A stretch of 64,000 nt of DNA, taken from positions 27,499,564 to 27,563,563 of the forward strand of contig NC_012879.2 of NCBI RefSeq assembly GCF_000003195.3. Direction: 5' to 3'. The position numbers were made by a program, and so were the translations under genes. Of the stretch, positions 1-10,306 are shown in pieces. The stretch is from Sorghum bicolor. Taxonomy: Eukaryota; Streptophyta; Magnoliopsida; Poales; Poaceae. Within the stretch, counting starts at the first letter, position 1. Each line of letters begins with the position of its first letter. The notes beneath the pieces were generated by a model that worked only from the letters and a program-made list of their open reading frames with translations, searched no databases and was not told the origin of the DNA.

Positions 1-87
1 CTTGGAGATCTCGAACAGCGCCGCCGCCAGGAAGGTGGAGTTGGAACTGTGGAATGATGTGATGGAAAAGGAGTACCCGAGAAGGAA

Positions 88-97
88 CTATTTATAG
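88..97 (-). promoter_or_regulatory. TATA box of the antisense gene in A1
   Basis: Read on the minus strand this is CTATAAATAG. The equivalent position in A2 (7665-7675) has CTTATAAATAC, upstream of the start codon of the antisense gene. In A1 the ATG used in A2 is absent: A2 reads GATGGCGG where A1 reads GGCGGCGG, so only the promoter is conserved here. Confidence 0.5.
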
Positions 98-585
98 GAC
101 AAAATGGGCAAGGGTAAATCTGACTTATCACTTTGCCGTATCCGTGAAATCCGAGGATACTCAGGAAGATATGGTAACTATTCCCACCGTAATCAAGGGA
201 CTGTGCAGGTCATTTGACAGGAAGCGGTCATGATTTAGAGATATTTTATTATGCGAGATTTCCTGGTCGGTCCATCGGCAGCGCCTTGTAACGGTAATAT
301 TGCCGATGGACGGATAAAGTGGGGATATCCGTTTGAGAGGATAAGATACTTTACTGAACAGGGCATCCTGGTCAGTCCATCGGCAGGTCTCTGTAATGGT
401 AACATTGCCGATGAGCGACTAAAGTGGAGGTGTCCGTTTGGGAAGTTTAGGATTTCGAGGAATCTGCGGAGGAATCAAACCAGGGTTGTTCAGATTAAGG
501 CTGTCGGTTACCAAATTGGGAGAATTAATTGCGGAAAGGCATCATTAATGCAGAGAATTTCGGAGCATTAATGATTTCATACTCC

Positions 586-601
586 AAAATTGGGGGGCAT
601 G
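586..601 (+). other. Polypurine tract of A1
   Basis: AAAATTGGGGGGCATG lies directly before the LTR start TGTTGACACC. The A2 copy has the same tract with one G fewer at 8047-8061. This is the expected plus-strand primer site. Confidence 0.75.
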
Positions 602-1310
602 TGTTGACACCGTTTTTTGACACGTACCCAGGATCGGTAAAGTGTAGATCGGCGAAAAGGGGCAATAGTAACTGGTCTGCAGGAGAGTTGCCGATGAGGG
701 TGGTTGCCGATAAGGAGACAGCTGAATGTGGCTAAGTCCATGGGTGGTGATGTGTTTATGCCGATGGTCTGTATCAACTGTTGCTGATGGGGAGTCCGCC
801 GATGATACAGCAGGAAGACTTGGAGGTTGCCGATTGGTCCGTGGTGGTGTCCCAGTTTATCACGGAAGGATAGTTTTATGTTCTCCTTAGTTATTTAAAT
901 CGTTTTGTACACAGATTCTATTTAAATTTGGAATTCGAATTCTAGTCGTGTCTGGTTGTAGCTCTTTGAGCAGGGTATAAATGTAGACCCTAGGGCCTTG
1001 TAATCGATGAATCTATCAATCAATCAAACACACGTTTTTACTCATATTCCAGTATCTACTTTTTCGACGACTTCGTCATATTTTCCTTTTTCATTACGAG
1101 TTCTTAGGAATTCGTTGACTTAAGCTCGGCGTATTCTCAAGTTCCGTGTGAATACCTCTTGGCCGTGGCATCCGGGCGCATCGCTGTTGTCGGGACCAAA
1201 GTATTCGAGTTATCACCTTTGCCGATAGTAAGGTCAAATCGGCTGGCATGCCTTAATGTTTAAATCGGGTATTAGCCCTTTGTGTTTGCAGATCAGCTTT
1301 TGCATCAACA
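602..1310 (+). repeat. 3' LTR of A1
   Basis: The LTR is 709 bp, starts TGTTGACACC and ends GCATCAACA. It aligns throughout with the A2 LTR (8062-8789, 728 bp). A TATA box (TATAAAT, 976-982) follows the motif GAGCAGGG, as in A2. The termini resemble those of the Athila-like B family (TGTTGACACT...CCGTCAACA), although the bodies differ. Confidence 0.85.
976..982 (+). promoter_or_regulatory. LTR promoter TATA box, A1
   Basis: TATAAAT in the context GCAGGGTATAAATGTAGACC. The same context occurs in the A2 LTR at 8458-8467. It marks the likely U3 core promoter of the sense transcript. Confidence 0.6.
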
Positions 1311-1720
1311 AGTTGTCTAAAGGAAAGAATCTCACGCTGAAGTTCCACCACTTTGGAGATTGGAAAATATTTAAAAAGAGAACTATTATATACCTCCTTC
1401 CAATCTCCATGAACACTCCCTACTTTGAGTTTGTACCAATGTCTAGCTTTTCCTGTTAAAGAGAACGGAAAGAGCTTCCATTTAAGGGTCTCATCGGACA
1501 TGCCTTCAATGCGAAGGAGGTCACAGACTCGATAAAACTCTCCTAGGTGTGTGTATGGGTTTTCCTCACCTTCTACTGAGAAAGGTTGTTTTTGAACAAA
1601 TTCTATGTACTCGGGGTCTATCTCAAAACTAGATGCTATGATAGGCTTTGAAGATTTTGGTGGTTCGAGTTGTGTGCCCATAGGTCTATGAAACTGATAC
1701 ATGGACATGTTTGCATTCAT
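1311..1720 (-). pseudogene. gag, N-terminal part, Athila-like (truncated by A1)
   Basis: About 136 residues from the Met at 1720 encode the retrotransposon gag domain that forms the virus-like particle. The block around KLFPFSLTGKARHWY (roughly residues 83-97) is the diagnostic gag signature, and the same block occurs in the B2 gag (LFPFSLEGKARKWF). The reading frame runs on past 1310 only through chance codons of the A1 LTR. The start is about 140 nt downstream of the primer binding site, which is sensible. This is an interrupted gene, not a functional one. Confidence 0.75.
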
Positions 1721-1862
1721 GATAGACCAGAAATCAAGGATTAGATAAGAGGAAATAATAGCAGAGATGAGGCAAAGGATAAAAGGAAAAATATATATTT
1801 ATTTTTATTATTGTTTTTTTAGAAAATGATTAAGCTAGTTCGTAGTCAACTCAGCAACCGTT

Positions 1863-1880
1863 TCCTCGGCAACAGCGCCA
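1863..1880 (-). other. tRNA-Asp primer binding site of B1 (degenerate)
   Basis: The plus strand reads TCCTCGGCAACAGCGCCA, 16 of 18 identical to the plant tRNA-Asp 3' end TCCCCGGCAACGGCGCCA. It lies 8 nt from the LTR end, the same spacing as in B2. Both mismatches are C-to-T or G-to-A type. Confidence 0.75.
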
Positions 1881-1888
1881 AAAATGCT

Positions 1889-3254
1889 TGTTGACACTTG
1901 CTAATACCACTTGAATACTAGGTTGTCATCCCTAGCATGGCACTAGAGTGTACTATGGTATTTATACGCACACAGATAAATCTGCAAGCGTACGGATACT
2001 GTTGTAGCTTTTACCCGGTTAAAGGTTTTATCGTATCCATAGGGAAACGGGAGAACTGATCTACGCTCTAACTTAACCTAGATAGATGGGTAAGTGTAAA
2101 TAGGAAAGATGGTAGAATTGAATAAGAACAATATTAATGGTAAGATAAGAATGGTGATAGTATGGGAATAGAGAGTAGAGCAATCTAATATATGGGCGAT
2201 GGTAGGGGAATAGAGAGGATAACTATGGTTTCTTTACTTCAAAGGGATATGTCTATGTCTGGGACGAACCACGTGATAAGAATACACCACAAAGGATGCT
2301 TATCCATAGGCCGATAAACCCTACCGGTCCTGCTAACAAGAGGTGGACTATAGGGGACCAACGTAACTATCACCTACGCGGCCTACCACACGATCCAGCT
2401 AGACAGGGGATATCCACAAGTAATCTAGGTCTAAGCACCACGCTTACACCTATACTACAACTCCAATCTATAGGGTCCTATAGATTAAAAGTACTCAAAA
2501 GAGTTGTGAACTAGAACATACATGAATAGTAATTGCATAATGAAATAGAAGTAGATTGCCAGAGTCATCCCATGAGCAAGCTTGATTAGAGGTTGATCAT
2601 GGCGAAGTACAACCGGAGGAAGAACTGACAGACCGGCCTCTCCTCCAATACTCCCTCGCTCTCCATCTCGCTACTATCTAGATCTACTCTAGTTTAGAGA
2701 TGAGAGGAGAGCTCTCATCTCTAGACCCTAGCTTTTGCTTTGTCTATGTAGAGGAAAGGTTATCCTTCGAGGGCACCTCTCAACTCTACAATGAACTTGT
2801 TCTCCTCTAGGGGCCAGGGGGTCTGCTTATATGGTCCCCTCAAGTGAATCTGGGCCGTCGGATCAAACCGACATTGATTGAATGGTTATCCTTGATCCTT
2901 TAGGTTGGTGAGTGTAATCCACGAGACGAGTCCTGATTAGACTCTGGGACAGGGCGGGCGCCCTAGGGGGGAGGGTGGGCGCCCTGCCCCCAGGCCCAAT
3001 CGCCTCCCCGTTCGTTCCCATGGCTTATGGAGTCTTCTAGATGATAGAAAATTGCGCGGCACGTTAATATCTCTATGTAAACCCGACGTATGGGCCTTTC
3101 TTCCATATTTCCTGATAACCCCCTACAGAAATAGACAAACACCAAAACTCATGGAATTCTGTCAGATATAACCCTAAGTTTGGGTGTTGGTTGTGTTTGG
3201 ATCCTTTTCTTTATTTATTTGTTTATTATATTTGGTACTTAAGGACCGTCAACA
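1889..3254 (-). repeat. 5' LTR of B1 (minus orientation)
   Basis: The LTR is 1366 bp. On the plus strand it starts TGTTGACACTTGCT and ends GGACCGTCAACA. It shares terminal blocks, the GC box GGGCGGGCGCCC (2952-2963) and the CCAGGGGG block beside a TATA-like sequence (near 2826-2832) with the B2 LTRs. It is clearly diverged from B2, so it is an older insertion or another subfamily. Confidence 0.8.
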
Positions 3255-4021
3255 GTACGTACTCCTTGGGGATGAGCTTATTATCGAACAATAGATGGAG
3301 TTCTTCTCAAATGCTTAGGTGATGATGAGGCCAAAAGTTTGATGGGAGAAATCCATGAGGGAGTATGTGGAGCACATCAGTCCGCTTTTAAGATGAAATG
3401 GATGATTAGGAGAAACGGGTATTATTGGCCAACCATACTCAAAGATTGCTTTAAATATTTCACAGCATGTCAAGGATGTCAAAAGATTGAAGAAAATCCT
3501 AGAAGGTGGCATACATTGTAAAGTGAGGCTTTATGGTCATATCGGATGGCATGTCATGGGTCGACTAAAGTTTCACCTTATCAATTAGTGTATGGACACG
3601 ATACAGTGCTACCATGGGAAATTAAGACTGGATCTAGGCGACTATCTTTTCAAGACCAGTTGGCTGCCGATGACTATGCTACTTTGATGAAAGATGAGTT
3701 AGACGATTTAGCAGGGCATCGGCTGAGGGCTTTGATAAGTATAGAAGAAAATAAAAAGAGAGTTGCTAGATGCTATGATAAAAAGGTAAAAGCTAAGGAG
3801 TTTGCCGATGGGGATTTGGTGTGGAAACTAATATTACCGATTGGGACTAAAAGTTCAAAGTTTGGTAAATGGTCTCCTAATTGGGAAGGTCCTTATCGGA
3901 TAAATCGGTCTGCTCCTGGTAATGCTTATATTTTGGAAACTCTCGAAGGAGTTGAATTTCCTAGAGCATTGAATGGAAAATATTGAAAGAAGTATTACCC
4001 AAGCATATGGGTCGATGCATG
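3255..4021 (+). pseudogene. Integrase remnant with catalytic core deleted
   Basis: The frame opens inside the zinc-binding domain, whose His and Cys residues are visible (HEGVCGAHQ ... CQGCQK). It then goes directly to EENPRRWH and the C-terminal DNA-binding region (YGHDTVLPWEI, GKWSPNWEGPYR). In Tat integrases the EENPRRW segment follows the DDE core, so the whole catalytic core is missing while the frame is kept. A stop at 3519-3521 and a TGA at 3984-3986 interrupt the same frame; the natural end is at 4019-4021. This copy could not integrate by itself. Confidence 0.8.
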
Positions 4022-4032
4022 ACAGTTTAAGT

Positions 4033-4119
4033 GCCGATAACACTCCTATCGGCTGGATTAAAGTGTATCTAGGACTGAGTATGATGTTTTAAAAGGATGC
4101 CGATAACATTCCTATCGGC
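4033..4119 (+). repeat. Two direct copies of a GCCGATA/TATCGGC hairpin
   Basis: GCCGATA (4033-4039) pairs with TATCGGC (4047-4053) over a 7-nt loop. The same hairpin recurs at 4099-4105 and 4113-4119 with a one-base loop change. They lie between the integrase stop and the end of the antisense gene. They belong to the dense GCCGAT/ATCGGC word pattern of family A. Confidence 0.6.
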
Positions 4120-4178
4120 TAGACCAAAATAATTAGAAATTTTTGAAGGCAGAACAAAACACGTCGCCGATGAAGAGC

Positions 4179-7100
4179 TTATGCATTCAGTAGAGTTTGG
4201 ATAGCCGATATGGCGCGCAGACAAATTTGATGGGCTTCTTCTATCTCTTTGATGTCTTCATCGGCAGAGCCCCCCAATGGCTTCAACTTCTTCTTCATCT
4301 ACAATGCTTTGCGGGCTTGGATGTTTTGTTCTTGCTGGAGGGTCTTGATCGTTTCGGGCAGCTGACTTTCCTCATGCCGAGCTTGAGAGAGGGCCTCTTC
4401 TACTTGCTTGAGCTCTGCCAGTAGGGCTTCCCTTTTTGCCGATAGATCAGATATCTTCTGCCTTAGTGTCTCCCCTGAGGATTGTAGGATGCCGATGCTC
4501 TTGTGCTTCTCATCGGCAAGGCGTTTCACTTGCATTACTTCCTCTAAGAGTTGGGCATGGGTGGCTCTATCGGCAAGGCGTTGGGTGGCCTTTTGGTATT
4601 GAAGCTGACGGCTCTCCAAGTGAGCAGCCTAAAAGAGGATTTCTTCGAAATCGGCAGGAATTTGACCTCTGAGAGCTTTGAACAAAACTTTGGTTGGGTT
4701 AGAATCATCAACTAATTGAGCAGTGTCCTGATGAAGCAGGGCCAACAGATCTTCCAGCTTTGCTCTGATTTCTGCAGATGAAATCCCCACTGCTTGGGAA
4801 GAACTTGCTTTCTCGCCTTCGTCATCAGAAATTTTGATGGCAAAGGAAAACAAGCTGTCCGGAGAGTCTTGTTCCTGGAGAAGAAATAAGATAAGTTATT
4901 TGATGATCAAGTATTAGTAATATGAAAGATAGAGATCAAATGATTTACTTGTTTTAGAGCTATCTCTCGCCTCTGGCTAGTTGAGGCCGATGGTACCATA
5001 GGTTGATCGGCCGGAGCTGCCGATGGGACAATGTGAGCTAAAAAATTAACAGGGATAATTATAAGTTGGAAAGATAAATCCATCGGCAATGATTTCATAG
5101 ACAGTACTTTACCTTGAGGGGGTGTAGCAGTTATCTGAATTGGGGAGACTACCTATGCTATGATTGAACCCACTGGATCGGCAGTCTACTCATGTACATC
5201 GGCTGATGTCTCTTCTGGCTGAGGTGCTTCTTGCGGCTGAGGTGGAGATGGTGCTTGTTGTGTCTGAGCTTCTGGTGAAGAAGGGGGCAATTCCACATGA
5301 ATCAGTGACCCTGGAGGAGGAGGAAGAGGCGCTGTTGTCTTCTTGCATTTTGCTTGTGACTTGGTGCTTTTGGGGCCTTTTCTCTTGACCTTGCTAGACT
5401 GGGGGCATCGGCACTCGCCTTGGTACTTCTAGTCTTTGCCGATCTGCCAGTTTGCTGATGCAACAACGAAAGTTTCATAAGTACAATTGTAACAGAGTAT
5501 TGATGAAATTTTGGTTGAAACAGTGAAAGTTACCGATGAAGTTCCCATGGCAGCCGATGTATCCTGAAGAGACTGTGTAAGTATAGAATGGAGTCGGTGT
5601 AAATTGAAGAAGTCAAGAATTTACCTTGAAAGCTTGTGCCAAAGCAGCAGCAGCGACCGATGGAGATGTCTTGGCTCGTTTAGTGGTGACTTTCTTGAAG
5701 CGCACGTTTCGGTGCATTAAAGCCGCCAAGCTTGGTGCATTGTTGCCGATCAGAGAAATCGGGCCCGATGGGAGGAGTTCGATCGGCTTTCCGTTCCTGC
5801 TGACTGTCGGTGGTGTATCATCGACCTGGTTAAAAGGGAGAAAGTAAGTTGCCGATAAGAATGAAAGTAATAGAATTAAGGCCTCGGTTGAAGACTTACA
5901 GTGTTCTCGGGGACATTGTACTTGGAGTCAATCATACCGCGGTATGTAAGGGCCGATCTGCAGAATAGGTGTTCTTTCCACTCCGCCCACCATTGTTTGT
6001 ATGCCTGGGTAATGAAGAGAGCTCGGATCCAAGCCGATAAGTTGATATCTTACGTATCGACATTTGGTGGGAGTTGAGCTATTCTGATCCACTCGAGACC
6101 GCTGGTGATGGTCTCCCTTGGCTTCACCACATCGGTGTAGCATAGTGCAATCGGTAGCTGTCCAAAGGCCAGTTGATGGGCCAATGCCGATGGGTTGTAG
6201 AACTCATAGGTGAGATTGGATGTCTTCCCACTACCGAAGAAGTTTACTGGTATAGCTCTCGGAGTGATAATTGCCATCATCAGATCATGGTCCTTGTTGA
6301 GGGCGTTGTCGAAGGTGTGGAAAGTGAGTGGGAATTTGGTCTCTGTATCTTCATAGGGCATCCATGCCTGCTGGTCTTTGGTCAGACCCTCATAGAGTGT
6401 CTCGAAGAATCAGCTGACCTGGTCTTCATTCCCACCAGTACCAAGTAAAACTATGGCAGCTTCACCATAGTTCATAGGGGGGCGAGTTGCTGATTCTTCC
6501 TCATCCAGTTCGTAATCTTCGGCTATGTCTCTGGGGAAGCGCTATGAGAAGAGGTTGAATTCAAGCCACTTATGCATGTGAACGTTGAGCCACATGTTGA
6601 TAATCCACTAGGGACCTCCCAAGTTGCCAATGGATTGGCCTAGCAGGAGTTTCTCAGCTACTTGGTGGAGGAGGTGATAGATAGAGCCAAGCAAATATCG
6701 GCCAAGAGGAAATCGTTCACCATTGGCCAGTCTTTCTTCTACCGATAAGTAAACGGAGGTTGGTCCTGCCGATCGACCGCAGAATACAAACTTATCGAGC
6801 CACATATTCAGAAAGATGGCATGTTCCCTTTCCCCAACAGACCCTGTTTTTCGGTACTTCAGAATGTACCCAGACCAACCACCGATGCTGCGAGTTTCTA
6901 CTTTGGAACTAGGCTTATTATCAAACAGGTGACTATTATCGGCAGTTGATATATCTAAGCTGGTGAGCATGAGTACATCGGCAATAGTAGGAGAAGCAGG
7001 ACCATGGCGAAACACGAAAGCATTAAGAGTGTCTGACCAAAAGTACGAGGCAGCTATCAGCAATGACTCGTTCCTCTCCATATCGGCAATGGATAGCCTA

Positions 7101-7604
7101 ATGCACTGGTCCAATTTCCGTTCTCCCTATTGGACTTCATTTCAATTGCCGATTCTCAGGAACCAGTCTTGCCATCCTTTGGTGGGGCAAGGCCAGGAAT
7201 GGAAAGAATCTTTCCATAGATCTAAGGAGAAATTTTCAGCTCTGAAATGGATCCTATTTGTCTCTGCGTTTATCCGATCGGTGGGATCTGGGTTTCCCAA
7301 TGGACCAAGGCACTGGAAGTGAGGTTGATCGGTAGGAATCACGATCTTATCGGCTAACTCCTAAAGGGTTTTTAAGGATGAAGGAATAGAAAAGAAACAA
7401 AAAGAAAAAAGTACTCAGTAAAAAGATTCGCAGATGAACAGGAGTACAGCAAAAGTACAGAAAGAAGGGGGATGGTAGGTTGACCTCAGGGACGATGAAG
7501 TTGATGGCCTTTTCTTCCCGAGGAGAGGGAGAGATCGAAGACTTTGAAGATTGTTGGAGGAGGTCCTTGCTAGAGTTCTTGGAGTTCTCAGGCAATCCCG
7601 CCAT
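4179..7604 (-). pseudogene. Antisense eight-exon gene with plant mobile domain (in A2)
   Basis: Read on the minus strand, ATG at 7604 opens exon 1 (7604-7485). Further exons by eye are 7360-6054, 6004-5900, 5825-5625, 5563-5534, 5454-5113, 5037-4949 and 4874-4179, ending TAA. Most boundaries have GT donors (GTAAGATA, GTAAGTC, GTAAATT, GTAAAGT) and pyrimidine-AG acceptors. The exon 1-2 join keeps frame; the exon 2-3 join does not in this copy. Exon 2 carries a plant mobile domain (PF10536-like: SYFWSDTLNAFVFRHGPASP, then DVLMLTSLDI). Exons 4-6 have basic nuclear-signal-like and proline-rich stretches, and exon 8 is a heptad-rich coiled coil. In-frame stops (two near 7120-7140, others near 6608, 6544, 6412 and 4630) and a frame slip in exon 6 make this copy inactive. 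Antisense ORFs at this position are known in Tat elements; the exon model is mine. Confidence 0.7.
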
Positions 7605-7664
7605 CAGGAAGGTGGATTTGAGGCTATAGAATGACAAGATGGAGGAGGAGTACCAGAGAAGGAG

Positions 7665-7675
7665 GTATTTATAAG
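7665..7675 (-). promoter_or_regulatory. TATA box of the A2 antisense gene
   Basis: CTTATAAATAC on the minus strand lies about 60 nt upstream of the ATG at 7604. It is conserved in A1 as CTATAAATAG. This is a good candidate core promoter driving transcription opposite to the retrotransposon. Confidence 0.6.
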
Positions 7676-8061
7676 ACAAAAAGGGCAAGGGCAAATCTGA
7701 CTTATCTCTTTGCCACATCCGTGAAATCCGAGGGTGTTCAGGTGGATGTGGTAACTATTCGCACGATAATCAAGGGATTGTGCAGGTGATTTGACAGCGA
7801 GCGGTGAAGATATCTTACTGTGCAAGATCGCTTGGTCGGTCCATCGGCAGTCCTCTCTAACGGTAATATTGCTGATGAGCACATTCTGGGGAGATTCGGT
7901 TCGGAAAGTTGAGGAATTCGAGGAATCTGCAGGAGAGTCGGGATGAGGTTGTTTAGATTTGGTAATTAATTATCAATCAAGGGAAGTAATTGCGGAAAGG
8001 TATCATTACTGAAGAGAATTTTGGAGCATAAATGATTTTATACTCCAAAATTGGGGGCATG
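7676..8061 (+). other. 3' UTR and polypurine tract of A2
   Basis: This is non-coding sequence between the antisense promoter and the LTR, parallel to 98-601 in A1. It ends in the polypurine tract AAAATTGGGGGCATG (8047-8061). It contains several ATCGGC/GCCGAT words. I see no gene. Confidence 0.7.
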
Positions 8062-8789
8062 TGTTGACACCGTTTTTGGACACGTATCTTTGGATACGCA
8101 CTTGGAGTTAATGAAGTGTAGATTGGCAGATGGGGCAATGGTGACTAGTCTACAGTGGAGTTGTCGATGAAGGTTGGTGCTGATGGGGAAACAACCGAAT
8201 ATGACCAAGTCCAGAAGTGGTGATGTGTTCGTGCCGATGACCAGTGCTAGTGTTTGCCGATGGCTGTAACAGGCAGTCTGCCGATGACTCTAAAGAAAAG
8301 TGCGGAGGTTGCCGATTGACTCGTGGCAGTGTACGGATCGGTTACGGAGGATGGTTTAATATTTTCCTTAGTTATTAGGATTCGTTTTGTATACAGATTC
8401 CGTTTAGTTTGGAATTTTAGTTCTAGTCGTGTCTAGTTGTGGTTCTTTTGAGCAGGGTATAAATATAGACCCCATGGCAATGTAGAGAGACATCTATCAA
8501 TCAATCAAACACAAGTTTTTACACATATTCCAGCATCTATTTTTTTGGCGATTTCGTCATATTTTCTTTTTACTACGAGTTCTTAGCAATTCGTCGAGTC
8601 AAACTCGGCGTGTTCTCAAGTTCCGCGTGAGCACCTCTTGGCCGTGACATCCGGGCGCATCGCTGTTGTCGGGACCAATGTGTTCGAGTTACCACCTTTG
8701 TCGATTGTAAGGTCAAATCGGCTGGCACGCCTTAACGTTTAGATCGGGTATTAGCCCTTTGTGTTTGCAGATCAGCTTTTGCACCAACA
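8062..8789 (+). repeat. 3' LTR of A2
   Basis: The LTR is 728 bp, from TGTTGACACC to GCACCAACA. It aligns with the A1 LTR at 602-1310, with many substitutions and small indels. TATAAATATA at 8458-8467 is the likely promoter element. The last base abuts copia coding sequence. Confidence 0.85.
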
Positions 8790-10306
8790 GAAGCATTGAA
8801 AGATGTTGAGTGGGTTAAAGCTATGCATGAAGAGCTTAACAATTTCATGAGAGATCAAGTATGGGAATTAGTTTAGAGGCCTAGTGATCATAATGTCATT
8901 GGTACTAGATGGGTCTTTCGCAACAAGCAAGATCAAGATGGGATAGTTGTAAGAAACAAAGCAAGATTGGTAGCACAAGGCTATACTCCAGTTGAAGGTC
9001 TTGACTTTGGTGAAACATATGCCCCGGTTGCAAGACTGGAAGCAATTAGGATCTTGTTGGCCTATGCTTGTGCTCATAACATCAAGCTATACCAAATGGA
9101 TGTCAAGAGTGCATTTCTCAATGGCTACATCAATGAAGAAGTCTATGTTGAGCAACCACCCAGTTTTGAAGATGATAAGAAACCCAACCATGTTTACAAG
9201 CTAAGAAAGGCATTGTATGGTTTGAAGCAAGCACCTAGAGCATGGTATGAGAGATTGAGAGACTTCTTACTCTCTAAAAGTTTCAAGATGGGCAAGGTTG
9301 ACACCACTCTCTTCACCAAGAAGATTAGCAAAGACTTGTTTGTATTGCAAATCTATGTTGATGATATCATATTTGGATCAACCAATCAAGAATTTTGTGA
9401 GGAGTTTGGAAACATGATGGCTAATGAGTTTGGGATGTCAATGATTGGAGAGCTTAGTTACTTCCTTGGTCTTCAAATCAAGCAACTGAAGAATGGCACA
9501 TTTGTGAGTCAAGGCAAGTACATAAAAGACATGCTCAAGAAATTTGGTATGGATGATGCAAAGGCAATTAGCACTCCAATGGGAACAAATGGAAGCCTAG
9601 ATAGTGATACAAGTGGAAATATGGTGGATCAAAAGTTGTATCGGTCTATGATTGGGAGCCTACTCTATGTGACCGCATCAAGACTGGATGTCATGTTTAG
9701 TGTATGCATGTCTGCAAGATTCCAAGCCTCACCAAGAGAAAGCAATTTGAAGGCAACAAAGAGAATATTGAGGTACTTGAAGCATACACAAAATGTTGGT
9801 TTGTGGTATCCCAGAGGTGCAAAGTTTGAACTTGTTGGATATTCCGACTCGGACTTTGCGGGATGCAAAGTTGAGAGAAGAAGCACATCGGGCGCATGTC
9901 AACTATTGGGAAGATCACTTGTCTCATGGTCATCCAAGAAACAAAATAGTGTTGCACTATCAACCGTCGAAGAGGAGTACATTGCGGCCGGTAGTTGTTG
10001 TGCACAAATCCTATGGATGAAGGCAACATTAAAGGACTTTGGAATCAACTTCAAGCAAGTGCCAGTCCTATGTGACAATGAAAGTGCCATGAAGCTCAAC
10101 AACAATCCAGTTCAACACTTAAGGACAAAGCACATAGATGTCTGCCATTACTTCATAAGAGATCATCAACAAAAAGGGGACATTTGCATTGAGAGTATAG
10201 GCACCGATGATCAACTTGCCGATATATTCACCAAGCCACTTGATGAGAAGAGGTTTTGCAAGCTAAGGAACAAATTGAACATACTTGACTTCTCAAATAT
10301 GTGTTG
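8790..10306 (+). pseudogene. Copia reverse transcriptase and RNase H (5' truncated)
   Basis: The frame opens at the junction with A2 inside the RT domain and ends with TGA at 10304-10306. One in-frame TAG at 8874-8876 interrupts it; downstream it is open for about 475 codons. RT motifs are present: [31 protein letters not shown] and the catalytic YVDDIIFGS. RNase H follows with its acidic residues visible in [15 protein letters not shown] and LCDNESA, and the C-terminal block DIFTKPLDE. It copies the element RNA into DNA. Apart from truncation and one stop this is a well-preserved, fairly young sequence. Integrase and gag are beyond A2. Confidence 0.9.

Larger units (their letters stand above)
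1..1310 (+). mobile_element. Element A1: 3' end of a Tat-lineage Ty3/gypsy retrotransposon
   Basis: This segment parallels 7570-8789 (element A2) over its whole length. It has the same antisense TATA region, the same 3' untranslated region, the same polypurine tract and the same LTR. It is therefore the 3' end of a second copy of that family, and its 5' part lies left of the window. It ends at 1310, exactly where a minus-strand Athila-type gag is cut, so A1 is inserted in element B1. The Tat assignment comes from the better-preserved A2 copy. Confidence 0.85.
1311..3254 (-). mobile_element. Element B1: 5' part of an Athila-like Ty3/gypsy element, minus strand
   Basis: On the minus strand the order is LTR (3254 to 1889), primer binding site (1880 to 1863), leader, and the start of gag (from 1720). 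Gag is cut at 1311 by A1, so the rest of B1 lies left of the window. The right end CCGTCAACA at 3254 abuts the integrase of A2, so B1 is inserted in A2. LTR termini, tRNA-Asp primer site and gag type match B2. Confidence 0.8.
3255..8789 (+). mobile_element. Element A2: Tat-lineage element with antisense mobile-domain gene
   Basis: The order is integrase remnant (3255-4021), end of a minus-strand gene (4179-7604), 3' UTR, polypurine tract (8047-8061) and 3' LTR (8062-8789). The 5' half lies left of the window beyond B1. It abuts copia RT codons at 8790, so it is inserted in C1. The sense integrase lacks a chromodomain, and an antisense gene sits between pol and the LTR; both are typical of the Tat lineage. 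Confidence 0.85.

Noticed and set aside
6608..7114. Plant mobile domain ORF as an independent host gene
   Set aside because: It is flanked on both sides by family A sequence, with integrase upstream and 3' UTR and LTR downstream. A second copy of the promoter region occurs in A1, so it belongs to the element.
602..8789. 602-1310 and 8062-8789 as the 5' and 3' LTR of one element
   Set aside because: Both are preceded by the same internal 3' sequence and polypurine tract, and an Athila-like fragment lies between them, so they are 3' LTRs of two copies.
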